38,492 bases of DNA from Gemmatimonadota bacterium. GTDB taxonomy: Bacteria > Gemmatimonadota > Gemmatimonadetes > Longimicrobiales > Gaopeijiaceae. The notes beneath the pieces are model-generated. The model was not told where the DNA came from. It was given only the letters and a program-made list of their open reading frames with translations, and did no database searches. Both the position numbers and the translations under genes were made by a program. Position 1 is the first letter of the stretch, and every line of letters begins with the position of its first letter. The DNA lies in the NCBI GenBank assembly GCA_003248075.1, contig QJYK01000090.1, forward strand, positions 1-38,492, read 5' to 3'. Below are positions 8,014-16,933 of the stretch, piece after piece.

Positions 8014-8045
8014 AGAGGGGCCGTCCGCGCGGACGGCCCCTTTCT
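8014..8045 (+). terminator. Terminator or attenuator hairpin in the prfB leader
   Basis: A 24-base perfect palindrome (8017-8040, centre CCGCGCGG) can fold into a ten-pair G+C-rich stem with a four-base loop. A16 and flanking bases extend it, and TTTCT follows. It has the form of an intrinsic terminator. It ends the zinc-ribbon transcript, but it also lies about 13 bases after the predicted start of the prfB transcript, so it could attenuate prfB. Confidence 0.7.
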
Positions 8046-8116
8046 CACATGCCCGGCAAGCCGCGCCGGTGAAGTGCAGCCCCCGGCAGAACCTCAGGAA
8101 TACTCGAGCAGGACCG

Positions 8117-9227
8117 ATGACCAAGGACCAGATTCAGCGCCTGGAAGAGCTCGAGCAGAGGGTCCAAGAGCTCAGGGGGTACCTTTGACCTGGATCGGCG
8201 CCGTGAGCGACTGAGCGAGCTCGACCAGGCGATGGCCAGTCCCGGCTTCTGGGACCGGCAGGATCGCGCCCGCGAGACGATCGCGGAGGCCAACCGCATC
8301 AAGGCCTGGGTGGAGCCGTGGCGTGAGCTTCGCTCCAAGCTGGACGACCTCGGCGCGATGGTCGAGCTTCTCGAGGAGGAGTCGGACGCCGATCTCCTCG
8401 CGGAATGGGTCGGGGGTCTCGAGGCGGTGGATCAAGGCGTCCAGGCGCTCGAGCTCCGGACGATGCTGCAGGGCGAGGACGACCACCGCGAGGCGCTGGT
8501 GACCATCCACCCCGGAGCCGGAGGTACGGAGTCGCAGGATTGGGCCGAGATGCTGATGCGGATGTACACCCGCTGGGCGGAGCGCCGTGGCTTCGAGGTC
8601 GACATCCTCGACCTTCAGCCGGGGGAAGAGGCGGGAATCAAGAGCGCTACACTGGAGATCAAGGGCGAGAGCGCCTACGGCTACCTGAAGGCCGAAGCCG
8701 GGGTCCACCGGCTCGTCCGCATCTCGCCGTTCGATGCCCAGGCACGGCGACACACGTCGTTCGCTTCGGTGTTCGTCTATCCTCTAGTGGAGGACGACAT
8801 CGAGATCGACATCGACGAGGGGGACCTGCGGGTCGATACCTACCGGGCGTCCGGGGCCGGAGGACAGCACGTCAACAAGACCGACTCCGCCGTCCGTCTG
8901 ACCCACCTCCCGACGGGCATCGTGGTCGCCTGCCAACAGGAGCGATCCCAGCACAAGAACCGCGCAACGGCCATGAAGATGCTGCGGGCGGCCCTGTATC
9001 AGCATGCGTTGGAGGAGCGCGAAAAGGAGAGGCAGGCCATCGAGGCGACCAAGACCGACATCGCGTGGGGCAACCAGATCCGGTCCTACGTGTTCCAGCC
9101 CTACACCATGGTCAACGACCACCGCACCGAGTTGAAGGTCGGCGACGTGCAGGGGGTCATGGACGGGGGCATCGACCCGTTCATCGAAGCCTACCTCAAG
9201 CAGTTCGGCGCGGCTTCGGCGGCTTGA
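8117..9227 (+). CDS. prfB: Peptide chain release factor 2, with +1 programmed frameshift at 8186
   Basis: RF2 recognises UGA and UAA stop codons and triggers peptide release. The zero frame runs from ATG 8117 for 23 codons to an in-frame TGA at 8186-8188, within AGG GGG TAC CTT TGA C. This is nearly identical to the E. coli RF2 frameshift site, with the internal Shine-Dalgarno-like AGGGGG. Skipping T8186 joins codon CTT to GAC at 8187 and gives a product of about 369 residues (E. coli 365). The shifted frame carries the UGA-specific SPF tripeptide (RISPFDAQ) and the catalytic GGQ (GAGGQHVNKTDSAVR). The frameshift makes RF2 synthesis depend on RF2 level: scarce RF2 slows stopping at TGA and favours the shift. 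lysS follows within eight bases, an order also seen in E. coli. Confidence 0.97.
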
Positions 9228-9234
9228 GCCGGGC

Positions 9235-10761
9235 ATGGAAGATCTCAACCAGGTCCTCAGGGTGCGCCGGGAGAAGCTGGCGGCCCTGAGCGAGCGCGGC
9301 ATCGAGCCCTTCGCCTACAACTTCACCCGCACCGCCACGAGCGCGGAGGTCCGAGGCAGCTTCGAGGACGCCGAGCGCGCGGGGCGCCTCGAGGAGGGGG
9401 GCTACGGCGGGCGCGCGGCGCTGGGTGGCCGGATCGTCGCGTGGCGGAGCCATGGCAAGAGCGCCTTCGCGAACCTGGAGGATGCGGCCGGGCGCATCCA
9501 GCTCTACTTCCGGAAGGACGTGCTGGGGGAAGCGGGCTTCGGGGATCTGGACCTCCTGGACCTCGGAGATTGGCTGGGCGTCGAGGGCACGGCGTTCCGA
9601 ACCAGGATGGGAGAGGTCACGGTTCGAGTGGATTCTTGGACATTGCTGGCCAAGTCTTTGCGTCCCTTGCCCTTCGGCAAGGTCGAGGTCGCCCCAGACA
9701 CCGGGGAGCACATCGTGCATTCCGGGTTCGCCGACACAGAGGCACGGTACCGTCAGCGGTATGCCGACCTGGCCGTTCATCCCGAGGTCCGCAACGTGTT
9801 CCGTACCCGGGCCCGGGTGATCTCCGAGCTGCGTCGCTTCCTGGACGACGAGGGGTTCCTGGAAGTGGAGACACCGGCGCTGCAGCCGCTCTATGGTGGG
9901 GCGTCCGCACGCCCCTTCCTGACCCGGCACAACGCCCTGGACCGCACGATGTACCTCCGCATCGCCGACGAGCTCTACCTGAAACGGCTGATCGTCGGAG
10001 GGCTGGACCGGGTCTACGAGATCTCCAAGGACTTCCGCAACGAGGGGATCGACCGGTTCCACAATCCCGAATTCACGATGCTCGAGTGGTACCAGGCGTT
10101 CTCGGACTACGAGGACCAGATGGAGCTCGTGGAGCGGCTCGTGGTGCAAGTGGTCGAGCGCGTGCACGGTTCCCGCGCCTTCCGATTCGGAGAGCACGAG
10201 ATCCGGGTGGACCCGCCGTTCGGGCGGCTGCGTCTGGTGGACGCACTGTCCGCGGCCTTGGCCCAGGACGTGCTGTCGCTGACGGACCGGGAGCTTCGGG
10301 AACGGGCCCAGGCGATGTCGCTCCCCGATCTGGATGGGGCCGGGCGTGGCAAGCTGATCGACAAGCTCTTCGGCGCCCTGGTGGAGCCGGAGCTGGTGCA
10401 GCCCACGTTCGTGATCGATCATCCCAAGGAGTTGTCGCCGTTGGCCAAACCCAAGCGTGGGGAGCCGCGCCTCACGGAGCGGTTCGAGCTGTACATGGCG
10501 GGCACCGAGGTGTTCAACGCCTTCAGCGAGTTGAACGATCCCGTCGATCAGCGGGAGCGCTTCGAGGCGCAGGCGGAGCTGCGGGCCGCAGGTGACGAGG
10601 AGGCCCAGGCCATCGACGAGGATTACATCCGCGCGCTGGAGTACGGGATGCCGCCCACCGGCGGCGTGGGAATGGGCGTGGATCGATTCGTGATGCTCCT
10701 GGCCAACCAGGCCTCCATTCGCGACGTCATCCTCTTCCCGATCCTTCGGACCGACGAGTAG
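9235..10761 (+). CDS. lysS: Lysyl-tRNA synthetase, class II
   Basis: The 508-residue enzyme attaches lysine to tRNA-Lys. It shows the N-terminal anticodon-binding OB fold with GRIVAWRSHGKSAFANLEDAAG (about residues 60-85), class II motif 2 with FRNEGIDRFHNPEFTMLEWYQA (about 265-285), and motif 3 near the C-terminus (GVGMGVDRFVMLL). Its length fits bacterial LysS. ATG 9235 lies eight bases after the prfB stop and puts the family's usual short leader before the OB fold. It should be co-transcribed with prfB; the next gene starts only 28 bases later, so the unit may continue into the Lol genes. Confidence 0.96.
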   Translation: MEDLNQVLRVRREKLAALSERGIEPFAYNFTRTATSAEVRGSFEDAERAGRLEEGGYGGRAALGGRIVAWRSHGKSAFANLEDAAGRIQLYFRKDVLGEAGFGDLDLLDLGDWLGVEGTAFRTRMGEVTVRVDSWTLLAKSLRPLPFGKVEVAPDTGEHIVHSGFADTEARYRQRYADLAVHPEVRNVFRTRARVISELRRFLDDEGFLEVETPALQPLYGGASARPFLTRHNALDRTMYLRIADELYLKRLIVGGLDRVYEISKDFRNEGIDRFHNPEFTMLEWYQAFSDYEDQMELVERLVVQVVERVHGSRAFRFGEHEIRVDPPFGRLRLVDALSAALAQDVLSLTDRELRERAQAMSLPDLDGAGRGKLIDKLFGALVEPELVQPTFVIDHPKELSPLAKPKRGEPRLTERFELYMAGTEVFNAFSELNDPVDQRERFEAQAELRAAGDEEAQAIDEDYIRALEYGMPPTGGVGMGVDRFVMLLANQASIRDVILFPILRTDE

Positions 10762-10789
10762 TGGCTTCGGGAATCACGGGGCCGGGGCG

Positions 10790-12049
10790 GTGAGGGGGCT
10801 CCACTGGTACATCGCCCGCCACTACCTGGGGGGCGGACGGAGGAGGGGCCTCCTCTCCCTCATCACCTGGATCGCCCTGGGTGGCGTGACGGTGGGCGTG
10901 ACGGCGCTCGTGATCGTCATCGCGGTCATGGCGGGAATGCAGGACGATCTCCGAGCCAAGATCCTCGAGTCCACGCCCCACGTTCACGTGCTCGAGCAGG
11001 GCAGCAGCCTTCGGATGTCCGACTGGCGGGCGGTCATCGACACGGCGCTCTCCATCGATGGTGTCATCGGCGCGGCCCCCTTCGTTCTCAGTCAGGTCTC
11101 GATCGTGCGAGGCGGAAGTGGCGGCGAGTACGCACAGTCTGCGACGCTCTACGGCGTGAGCATCGATCCTCAGATGGGCTCCGCCACGGAGATGGAGGCC
11201 AACATCCTCCGAGGGGCCCTCGACCTGTCACCCCCTGCCTCCGGCCTCAGCCCGGTCCTGCTCGGCAGCGGGCTGGCCGACCGGATGCTGCTCTCCCAGG
11301 GCGATACGGTGGTGTTGATCGCCTTCGAGAACCTACGCCAGAACGTGTTCGGCGGCCTCCAGCCCTCCCTCGGACGCTTCGAGGTCACGGGAACGTTCAC
11401 GACGGGGATGTACGAGTACGACACGCAAAACGTGTACACGAGCCTGGAGGCCGCGCAAAAGCTCCTGGGCATCGACCGGACGGGGCAGGTGTCGGGCGTG
11501 GGGGTACGGACGGTGGATCCGGAGATCGCGACCCGCGTCGCCGACGAGCTGGGGTTGCGCCTGGGTTACCCGTATGTGGTGGAGAGCTGGATCACGATCA
11601 ACCGCGCGTTGTTCAGTGCGCTGAAGCTCGAGAAGATCGCGATGACGGTGATCCTGTTCCTGATCGTCGTCGTGGCCGCGTTCAACATCGTGAGCACCCT
11701 GGTCATGGTCGTGTCGGACCGGACGCGAGAGATCGGGATCCTGAAGGCGATGGGGATGACCCGGACGGGCATCCTCAGGGTCTTCGTTCTGCAGGGGGTG
11801 TGGATCGGCGTCGTCGGTACGGTCGGCGGGACGTCCCTCGGGCTGTTGGCGTGCTGGCTTCTGGACCGGTACCAGCTGATCCGGATCCCACCCGACGTGT
11901 ACTTCGTCGACCACCTTCCGGTGTCGGTGCAGGCACTGGACATGATCACGATCGTGGGCGGCAGCATCGCGGTGGCACTGCTCGCCACGATCTATCCGGC
12001 GATCCAGGCTTCCCGTCTCGAGCCGGTGGAAGCCATCCGCCATGAGTGA
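10790..12049 (+). CDS. Lipoprotein-releasing ABC transporter permease, LolC/LolE type
   Basis: The 419-residue inner-membrane protein of the FtsX-like/LolCE family extracts outer-membrane lipoproteins for transfer to LolA. The first membrane helix (about 21-50, LLSLITWIALGGVTVGVTALVIVIAVMAG) is followed by a periplasmic domain to about 280. Three further helices near 283-308, 330-358 and 385-405 precede the typical end ASRLEPVEAIRHE. SDRTREIGILKAMGMTRTGI is the coupling segment contacting the ATPase. It starts at GTG 10790, the first start before the conserved IARHYLG, and its end overlaps lolD by eight bases. Only one permease gene is present, so the complex may be a homodimer (LolF-like) or may use a second gene elsewhere. 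Confidence 0.92.
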   Translation: MRGLHWYIARHYLGGGRRRGLLSLITWIALGGVTVGVTALVIVIAVMAGMQDDLRAKILESTPHVHVLEQGSSLRMSDWRAVIDTALSIDGVIGAAPFVLSQVSIVRGGSGGEYAQSATLYGVSIDPQMGSATEMEANILRGALDLSPPASGLSPVLLGSGLADRMLLSQGDTVVLIAFENLRQNVFGGLQPSLGRFEVTGTFTTGMYEYDTQNVYTSLEAAQKLLGIDRTGQVSGVGVRTVDPEIATRVADELGLRLGYPYVVESWITINRALFSALKLEKIAMTVILFLIVVVAAFNIVSTLVMVVSDRTREIGILKAMGMTRTGILRVFVLQGVWIGVVGTVGGTSLGLLACWLLDRYQLIRIPPDVYFVDHLPVSVQALDMITIVGGSIAVALLATIYPAIQASRLEPVEAIRHE

Positions 12050-12752
12050 CTTCCGGGCTGACGCCCACATCCCCGTCGAGGCCCGTGACATCCACAAGCG
12101 GTTCGTCGTCGGCGACGGCAGCGAGCTCCACATCCTCCGGGGCGTGGAGCTTCGGGTGGAGCCGGGAGAGGTCGTGGCCGTCGTGGGAGCAAGCGGTGCC
12201 GGCAAGTCGACCCTGCTCCACATCCTGGGCGCCTTGGACCGACCGACCGCCGGGGAGGTGGTGCTCGGGGGGCGTTCCGTGGCATCGTTGGATGATGAGG
12301 CGTTGGCGGCGGTCCGGAACCGCCACATCGGGTTCGTCTTCCAATTCCACCACCTGCTGCGGGAGTTCACTGCGCTGGAGAACGTCATGATGCCCGCGCT
12401 CATCGCCGGCACCCCCATCGAGCAGGCACGTCGGGGCGCTCGGGAACTCCTCGCGTCCGTCGGGGTGGCTGAGCGGGAGGCGCACAAGCCCAGGCAACTC
12501 TCCGGGGGCGAGCAGCAGCGGGTGGCCGTGGCACGGGCGCTGGTCAACGCGCCGCTCGCGCTCCTGGCCGACGAGCCATCGGGAAACCTGGACACGCACA
12601 CCAGCGACCGGCTCCACGACCTGCTCTTCCGACTGCGGTCGGAGTTGACCCTCAGCATGGTGATCGTGACGCACAACGCGGACCTGGCCGCCCGAGCCGA
12701 CCGGGTCCTGCGCCTGGAGGATGGGCGGCTCCAGAAACTCGCTTCGGGGTAG
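12042..12752 (+). CDS. lolD: Lipoprotein-releasing ABC transporter ATP-binding protein LolD
   Basis: The 236-residue ATPase powers the Lol permease. Walker A is GASGAGKST at residues 49-57, the ABC signature is LSGGEQQR (about 148-155) and Walker B is LLADEPSGNLD (about 169-179). The Q-loop FVFQFHHLLREFTALENVMMP is characteristic of the LolD/MacB/FtsE subfamily, and the H-loop is IVTHN. The ATG lies within the last codons of the permease gene, so the two are translationally coupled. MacB-type ATPases are similar, but the adjacent LolC/E-type permease decides the call. Confidence 0.93.
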   Translation: MSDFRADAHIPVEARDIHKRFVVGDGSELHILRGVELRVEPGEVVAVVGASGAGKSTLLHILGALDRPTAGEVVLGGRSVASLDDEALAAVRNRHIGFVFQFHHLLREFTALENVMMPALIAGTPIEQARRGARELLASVGVAEREAHKPRQLSGGEQQRVAVARALVNAPLALLADEPSGNLDTHTSDRLHDLLFRLRSELTLSMVIVTHNADLAARADRVLRLEDGRLQKLASG

Positions 12753-12792
12753 TGCAGGGAGCCGGGCGTGAGGCATCACCGGAGGGAAGGCT

Positions 12793-13290
12793 GTGGTCTG
12801 TGACAACTGCGGGTCGGACGGCGCCGTCGTCCACCTGACGCAGATCGTGAACAACCAGATGTCCACGTTCCACCTGTGCGAGCGCTGCGCTGCTGAGAAG
12901 GGATTGGAGACGACGCCGGAGCCGATCAACATCCCGCTGACCGGATTCCTCGCGCAGATGGGTGAGGAGGAGTCGACCCGCGGCGAGTCGGCCGACCTGC
13001 GCTGCTCGTTCTGCGGGTTGACCTTCGACGACTTCCGGGAGACGGGTCGCCTCGGATGCCCCCACTGCTACGCCACCTTCGAGGGTCATCTGCGTGGACT
13101 GCTGCGCAGGATCCACGGGGGGACGCAGCACATGGGCAAGGTGTACCTGCCGCCGAACCCGTCGGCCACCGAGATGGAGAAGCGTCTGGACACGCTGCGT
13201 CGGAAGCTCCAACGCGCGGTGGAGGCGGAGGACTTCGAGAGAGCCGCGCAGATCAGGGATCAGATCCGGACTCTCGAGCCGGCCGGGTGA
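12793..13290 (+). CDS. mcsA: McsA-like zinc-finger, UVR-motif activator of McsB
   Basis: The 165-residue product has two pairs of CxxC zinc fingers. CDNC (3-6) and CERC (29-32) make the first, and CSFC (71-74) and CPHC (89-92) the second. A C-terminal UVR motif (about 131-163, MEKRLDTLRRKLQRAVEAEDFERAAQIRDQI) is of the kind that contacts ClpC or UvrB partners. In Firmicutes McsA binds and stimulates the arginine kinase McsB. Here it begins at GTG 12793, after the purine-rich GGAGGGAAGG, and mcsB follows at 13295, so the classical mcsA-mcsB-clpC order is kept. The ctsR repressor gene that precedes mcsA in Firmicutes is absent; lolD is upstream instead. Confidence 0.92.
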   Translation: MVCDNCGSDGAVVHLTQIVNNQMSTFHLCERCAAEKGLETTPEPINIPLTGFLAQMGEEESTRGESADLRCSFCGLTFDDFRETGRLGCPHCYATFEGHLRGLLRRIHGGTQHMGKVYLPPNPSATEMEKRLDTLRRKLQRAVEAEDFERAAQIRDQIRTLEPAG

Positions 13291-13294
13291 TGGC

Positions 13295-14416
13295 ATGGAC
13301 GACCTGACGACCATTCCGGATCACGGGCTCTCCTGGCTCGAGGCCAGTGGAGATCACGCGGAGATCGTGCTCTCGACACGTGTGCGGGTGGCTCGAAACC
13401 TCCAGGGACACGCGTTCGGGCCCCGCGCGCGTGTCAACGATCGCGAGGCCGTGCTCGGGCGCTTCAGGGGCTTCGTCTCCGGCTCGAAGCAGCTCTGCAA
13501 GGGTGCCCTCCTCGAGATGGCGGGAATCGACGCCCGCGAGCGGCGTATCCTTCTCGAGCGGAGGCTCGTGACCCGCGACCTGCTGGGGGACGCCGAAGGT
13601 GGCCCGCCCGGGGGCACCGCCGTCATGCTCGCGCCCAACGATCCACTCAGCGTTCTCGTGAACGAAGAGGACCATCTGCGCCTTCAGAGCCTGCTTTCCG
13701 GGTTGCGCCTCCAGGAGGCCTGGAGCGTCGTGGATCGGATGGACGAGGAGATGGGCCAGGAGCTTCCCTACGCCTATCATCACGAGTTCGGCTTTCTGAC
13801 GAGCTGCCCCACCAACGTCGGCACGGGGCTGCGCGCCTCGGTCTTCATGCACCTACCGGGGCTGGTGCTCACCAAGGAGATCGGCAAGGTCCTGCAGGGG
13901 CTCGGACAGGTCGGCCTGACCTTCCGCGGTCTCTACGGGGAGGGCTCCGAAGTCGTGGGCAACTTCTTCCAGGTCTCCAACCAGACCACGCTGGGAAAAA
14001 CCGAGGAGGACCTCGTCGACCACCTGGACCGCATCGTCCGCCAGGTGATCCAGTACGAGACCCACGCCCGCCGGGTGCTGCTGCGGGACGCCCGAGCGGT
14101 CACCGAGGACAAGGTGTGGCGCGCGTACGGCCTTCTGCGTTACGCCCAGTCGCTTCCGTTCGAGGAACTCATGAACCTGCTCTCGGGGGTCCGATTGGGC
14201 GTCAGCCTGAAACTCCTCCCAGGGCTGCGGGTATACACGCTCAACAAGATCATGATCTTCACCCAGCCTGCACATCTGGAGCAGGCTGCTGGCCGCGACC
14301 TCCCCCCGGCCGAGAGCGACGCGCACCGTGCGGCCTACGTCCGACGGGTCCTCGCGGCGGAAGGGGACGTTCTTCCCGGATCCTCCGGAGAGGGCGACGT
14401 TTCCGATATCGCTTGA
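13295..14416 (+). CDS. mcsB: Protein-arginine kinase McsB
   Basis: McsB phosphorylates arginine residues and so marks proteins for ClpC-ClpP degradation; it is related to creatine and arginine kinases. The 373-residue product has the phosphagen-kinase N-terminal motif STRVRVARN (27-35) and the catalytic NEEDH (123-127). It also has the C-terminal nucleotide-binding segments around SNQTTLGKTEEDLV and RDARAVTEDKVWRAYG, and the helix YAQSLPFEELMNLLSGVRLG that contributes to phosphoarginine recognition. ATG 13295 is four bases past the mcsA stop; an ATG at 13290 is in another frame. No CtsR-type operator repeat is seen upstream, so regulation probably differs from that in Bacillus. Confidence 0.95.
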   Translation: MDDLTTIPDHGLSWLEASGDHAEIVLSTRVRVARNLQGHAFGPRARVNDREAVLGRFRGFVSGSKQLCKGALLEMAGIDARERRILLERRLVTRDLLGDAEGGPPGGTAVMLAPNDPLSVLVNEEDHLRLQSLLSGLRLQEAWSVVDRMDEEMGQELPYAYHHEFGFLTSCPTNVGTGLRASVFMHLPGLVLTKEIGKVLQGLGQVGLTFRGLYGEGSEVVGNFFQVSNQTTLGKTEEDLVDHLDRIVRQVIQYETHARRVLLRDARAVTEDKVWRAYGLLRYAQSLPFEELMNLLSGVRLGVSLKLLPGLRVYTLNKIMIFTQPAHLEQAAGRDLPPAESDAHRAAYVRRVLAAEGDVLPGSSGEGDVSDIA

Positions 14417-14446
14417 GAAAGTCGGCTCGGCAGAGACGTCAGAAAG

Positions 14447-16933
14447 ATGAACTACAACTTCACGGATCGGGTCCGGAAAGTCCTGGCGATGGCCCGCGAG
14501 GAGGCGATCCGCCTCCAACATGACTACGTCGGTACGGAGCACATCCTCCTCGGGCTCATCCGTGAGGGGGAGGGCGTCGCCGCCGCGGTCCTCACCAACC
14601 TGAACGTCGACCTCGATCAGATCCACGAGCGCGTGGAGGAGTCGGTCCGCAAGGGCAAGGCCACCATCGCGCTGGGTGAGCTGCCCTATACGTCGCGGGC
14701 GAAGAAGGTGCTCGAGTTCGCGATGGCCGAGGCCCGGGACTTCAATCACTCGTACGTGGGAACGGAGCATTTGCTGCTGGGCCTCCTGCGGGAGGAGAAG
14801 GGGATCGCGGCTCAAGTGCTGAATTCCCTCGGCGTGACGCTCGAAGAGGCGCGGGCGGAGACGCTCAAGGTCCTTGGATCCGAGGTGTCGCCGTCGGAGC
14901 CGGCAGGTATCGGGGGGAGTGGCCAGCAGCAGGGTGGGGGCGCGAAGCCCGGCGACAAGAAATCCAAGACCCCCGCGCTGGACCACTTCTGTCGGGACCT
15001 GACGGATCTGGCCCGGCAGGGCAAGCTCGATCCCACGATCGGGCGGACCACCGAGATCGAGCGCGTCGTCGAGATCCTGTGCCGGCGAAAGAAGAACAAC
15101 CCGGTCCTAATCGGCGAGCCGGGCGTCGGCAAGACGGCCATCGTGGAGGGGCTGGCGCAGCTGATCGCCCGCAACGAGGTGACCGAGGCGCTCAAGGAAT
15201 ACCGGGTCCTGGCGCTGGACATGGCGGCCGTCATCGCGGGCACGAAGTACCGCGGCCAGTTCGAGGAGCGGCTCAAGGCCGTGATGAACGAAATCCAGCA
15301 GAGCCAGACGGTCATCCTGTTCATCGACGAGCTGCATACCCTGGTCGGTGCCGGCGCCGCAGAGGGTGCGATCGATGCCTCGAACATGCTCAAGCCGGCG
15401 CTCGCACGCGGCGAGCTCCAGTGCATCGGCGCGTCGACCCTCAACGAGTACCGCAAGTACATCGAAAAGGACGGCGCCTTGGAGCGTCGGTTCCAACCCG
15501 TGATCGTGGATCCGCCCGCGGTCGACGAGACCGTCGAGATCCTCAAGGGCCTGAGGACCCACTACGAAGACCATCATCGCGTGGTCATCCCCGACGACGC
15601 GCTCGAGCAGGCCGCGAAGCTCTCGGATCGCTACATCACCGACCGCTTCCTTCCGGACAAGGCCATCGACGTGATCGACGAGGCCGGGGCTCGCGCGCGT
15701 ATCGCCAGCCAGGTGCCGCCGCCCGAGGTCGAGGAGCTCAAGGAGCAGCTCGCCGACATCGCCCGCCGCAAGGAAGAGGCGATCGGCAATCAGGACTTCG
15801 AGCGCGCGGCTGAGCTTCGCGACGAGGAGCGTGAGCTGGGGCATCAGATCCGGGAGCGTCAGGCGGCCTGGGAGGAGGAGCGCAAGCGCCATCGTCCGGA
15901 GATCTCCGGCGAGGACGTGGCGTTCATCGTCAGCCGCTGGACGGGCATCCCGGTCATGCGCATCCGCCAGACGGAGTCGGAGCGTCTGGTGCACATGGAA
16001 GACGAGCTGCACCAGCGCATCGTGGGTCAGCACGACGCCATCCAGGCCATCGCAAGGGCCATCCGGCGGAGCCGGGCCGGCCTGAAGGACCCGCGGCGAC
16101 CGATCGGCTCCTTCATCTTCTCGGGACCCACCGGGGTCGGTAAGACCGAGCTCGCGCGGGCTTTGGCGGAGTTCCTGTTCGCGGACCGGGAAGCCCTGAT
16201 CCGCGTCGACATGAGCGAGTACATGGAGAAGTTCTCCGTGTCGCGCCTGATCGGGGCCCCCCCGGGATACGTGGGGTACGAGGACTCGGGAGCCCTCACC
16301 AAGGCGGTACGGCGACGTCCCTACTCCGTGGTCCTGCTCGACGAGATCGAGAAGGCCCACCCGGACGTGTTCAACATCCTCCTCCAGGTCCTGGACGAGG
16401 GGCACCTGACCGACAACTACGGGCGGGTGATCGACTTCAAGAACACGGTCCTGATCATGACCTCCAATCTGGGCGCCCGGGATATCTCCAAGGGCGGAGG
16501 CCTGGGCTTCCAGGCCCAGGACCCGAAGTCCAGCTACGAGGTGATGAAGGACAAGGTGCGTCAGGAGGTCGAGCGCGCCTTCAATCCCGAGTTCCTGAAT
16601 CGCGTCGACGACACCATCGTCTTCCATCCTCTGTCCAGATCGGAGATCGCGGAGATCGTACAGATCCTGCTCGCCGACGTGCGCAAGCGTCTCGGGGAGG
16701 AGGAGCTGACGCTCAAGCTCACCGACGAAGCCGTGGCGTTCCTGGTCGAGAAAGGCTACGACGAGAAGTTCGGGGCGCGGCCGCTCAAGAGGGCCATACA
16801 ACGGTATCTCGAGGATCCACTGTCAGAGAAGATACTGGTGGCCGAGTTCTCGGCCGGTGACGAGATCGAGGTGAGCACGAGCCCCGACGGGGACGGGCTC
16901 ACCCTTCAGGCTGGATCCACGACGAAGACGTGA
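14447..16933 (+). CDS. clpC: ATP-dependent Clp protease ATP-binding subunit ClpC
   Basis: This 828-residue HSP100 unfoldase feeds substrates, including arginine-phosphorylated ones, to ClpP. Two N-terminal repeats, [14 protein letters not shown] and [14 protein letters not shown], form the adaptor and phosphoarginine-binding domain (about 1-150). AAA1 has Walker A GEPGVGKT and Walker [11 protein letters not shown] middle domain with a UVR-like stretch ([19 protein letters not shown], about 445-465) marks it as ClpC rather than ClpA or ClpB. AAA2 has [12 protein letters not shown] and [15 protein letters not shown]. The C-terminal domain ends with [16 protein letters not shown]. Position after mcsB supports a functional unit. 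clpP is not in the window. Confidence 0.96.
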   Translation: MNYNFTDRVRKVLAMAREEAIRLQHDYVGTEHILLGLIREGEGVAAAVLTNLNVDLDQIHERVEESVRKGKATIALGELPYTSRAKKVLEFAMAEARDFNHSYVGTEHLLLGLLREEKGIAAQVLNSLGVTLEEARAETLKVLGSEVSPSEPAGIGGSGQQQGGGAKPGDKKSKTPALDHFCRDLTDLARQGKLDPTIGRTTEIERVVEILCRRKKNNPVLIGEPGVGKTAIVEGLAQLIARNEVTEALKEYRVLALDMAAVIAGTKYRGQFEERLKAVMNEIQQSQTVILFIDELHTLVGAGAAEGAIDASNMLKPALARGELQCIGASTLNEYRKYIEKDGALERRFQPVIVDPPAVDETVEILKGLRTHYEDHHRVVIPDDALEQAAKLSDRYITDRFLPDKAIDVIDEAGARARIASQVPPPEVEELKEQLADIARRKEEAIGNQDFERAAELRDEERELGHQIRERQAAWEEERKRHRPEISGEDVAFIVSRWTGIPVMRIRQTESERLVHMEDELHQRIVGQHDAIQAIARAIRRSRAGLKDPRRPIGSFIFSGPTGVGKTELARALAEFLFADREALIRVDMSEYMEKFSVSRLIGAPPGYVGYEDSGALTKAVRRRPYSVVLLDEIEKAHPDVFNILLQVLDEGHLTDNYGRVIDFKNTVLIMTSNLGARDISKGGGLGFQAQDPKSSYEVMKDKVRQEVERAFNPEFLNRVDDTIVFHPLSRSEIAEIVQILLADVRKRLGEEELTLKLTDEAVAFLVEKGYDEKFGARPLKRAIQRYLEDPLSEKILVAEFSAGDEIEVSTSPDGDGLTLQAGSTTKT

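Noticed and set aside
8232-9227. Release factor starting at ATG 8232 as an independent gene
   Set aside because: The RF2 frameshift site at 8174-8189 and the N-terminal homology from ATG 8117 show that this is the 3' part of prfB.
12753-12792. CtsR-type operator upstream of mcsA
   Set aside because: No tandem heptad of the GGTCAAA type was found in the short gap.
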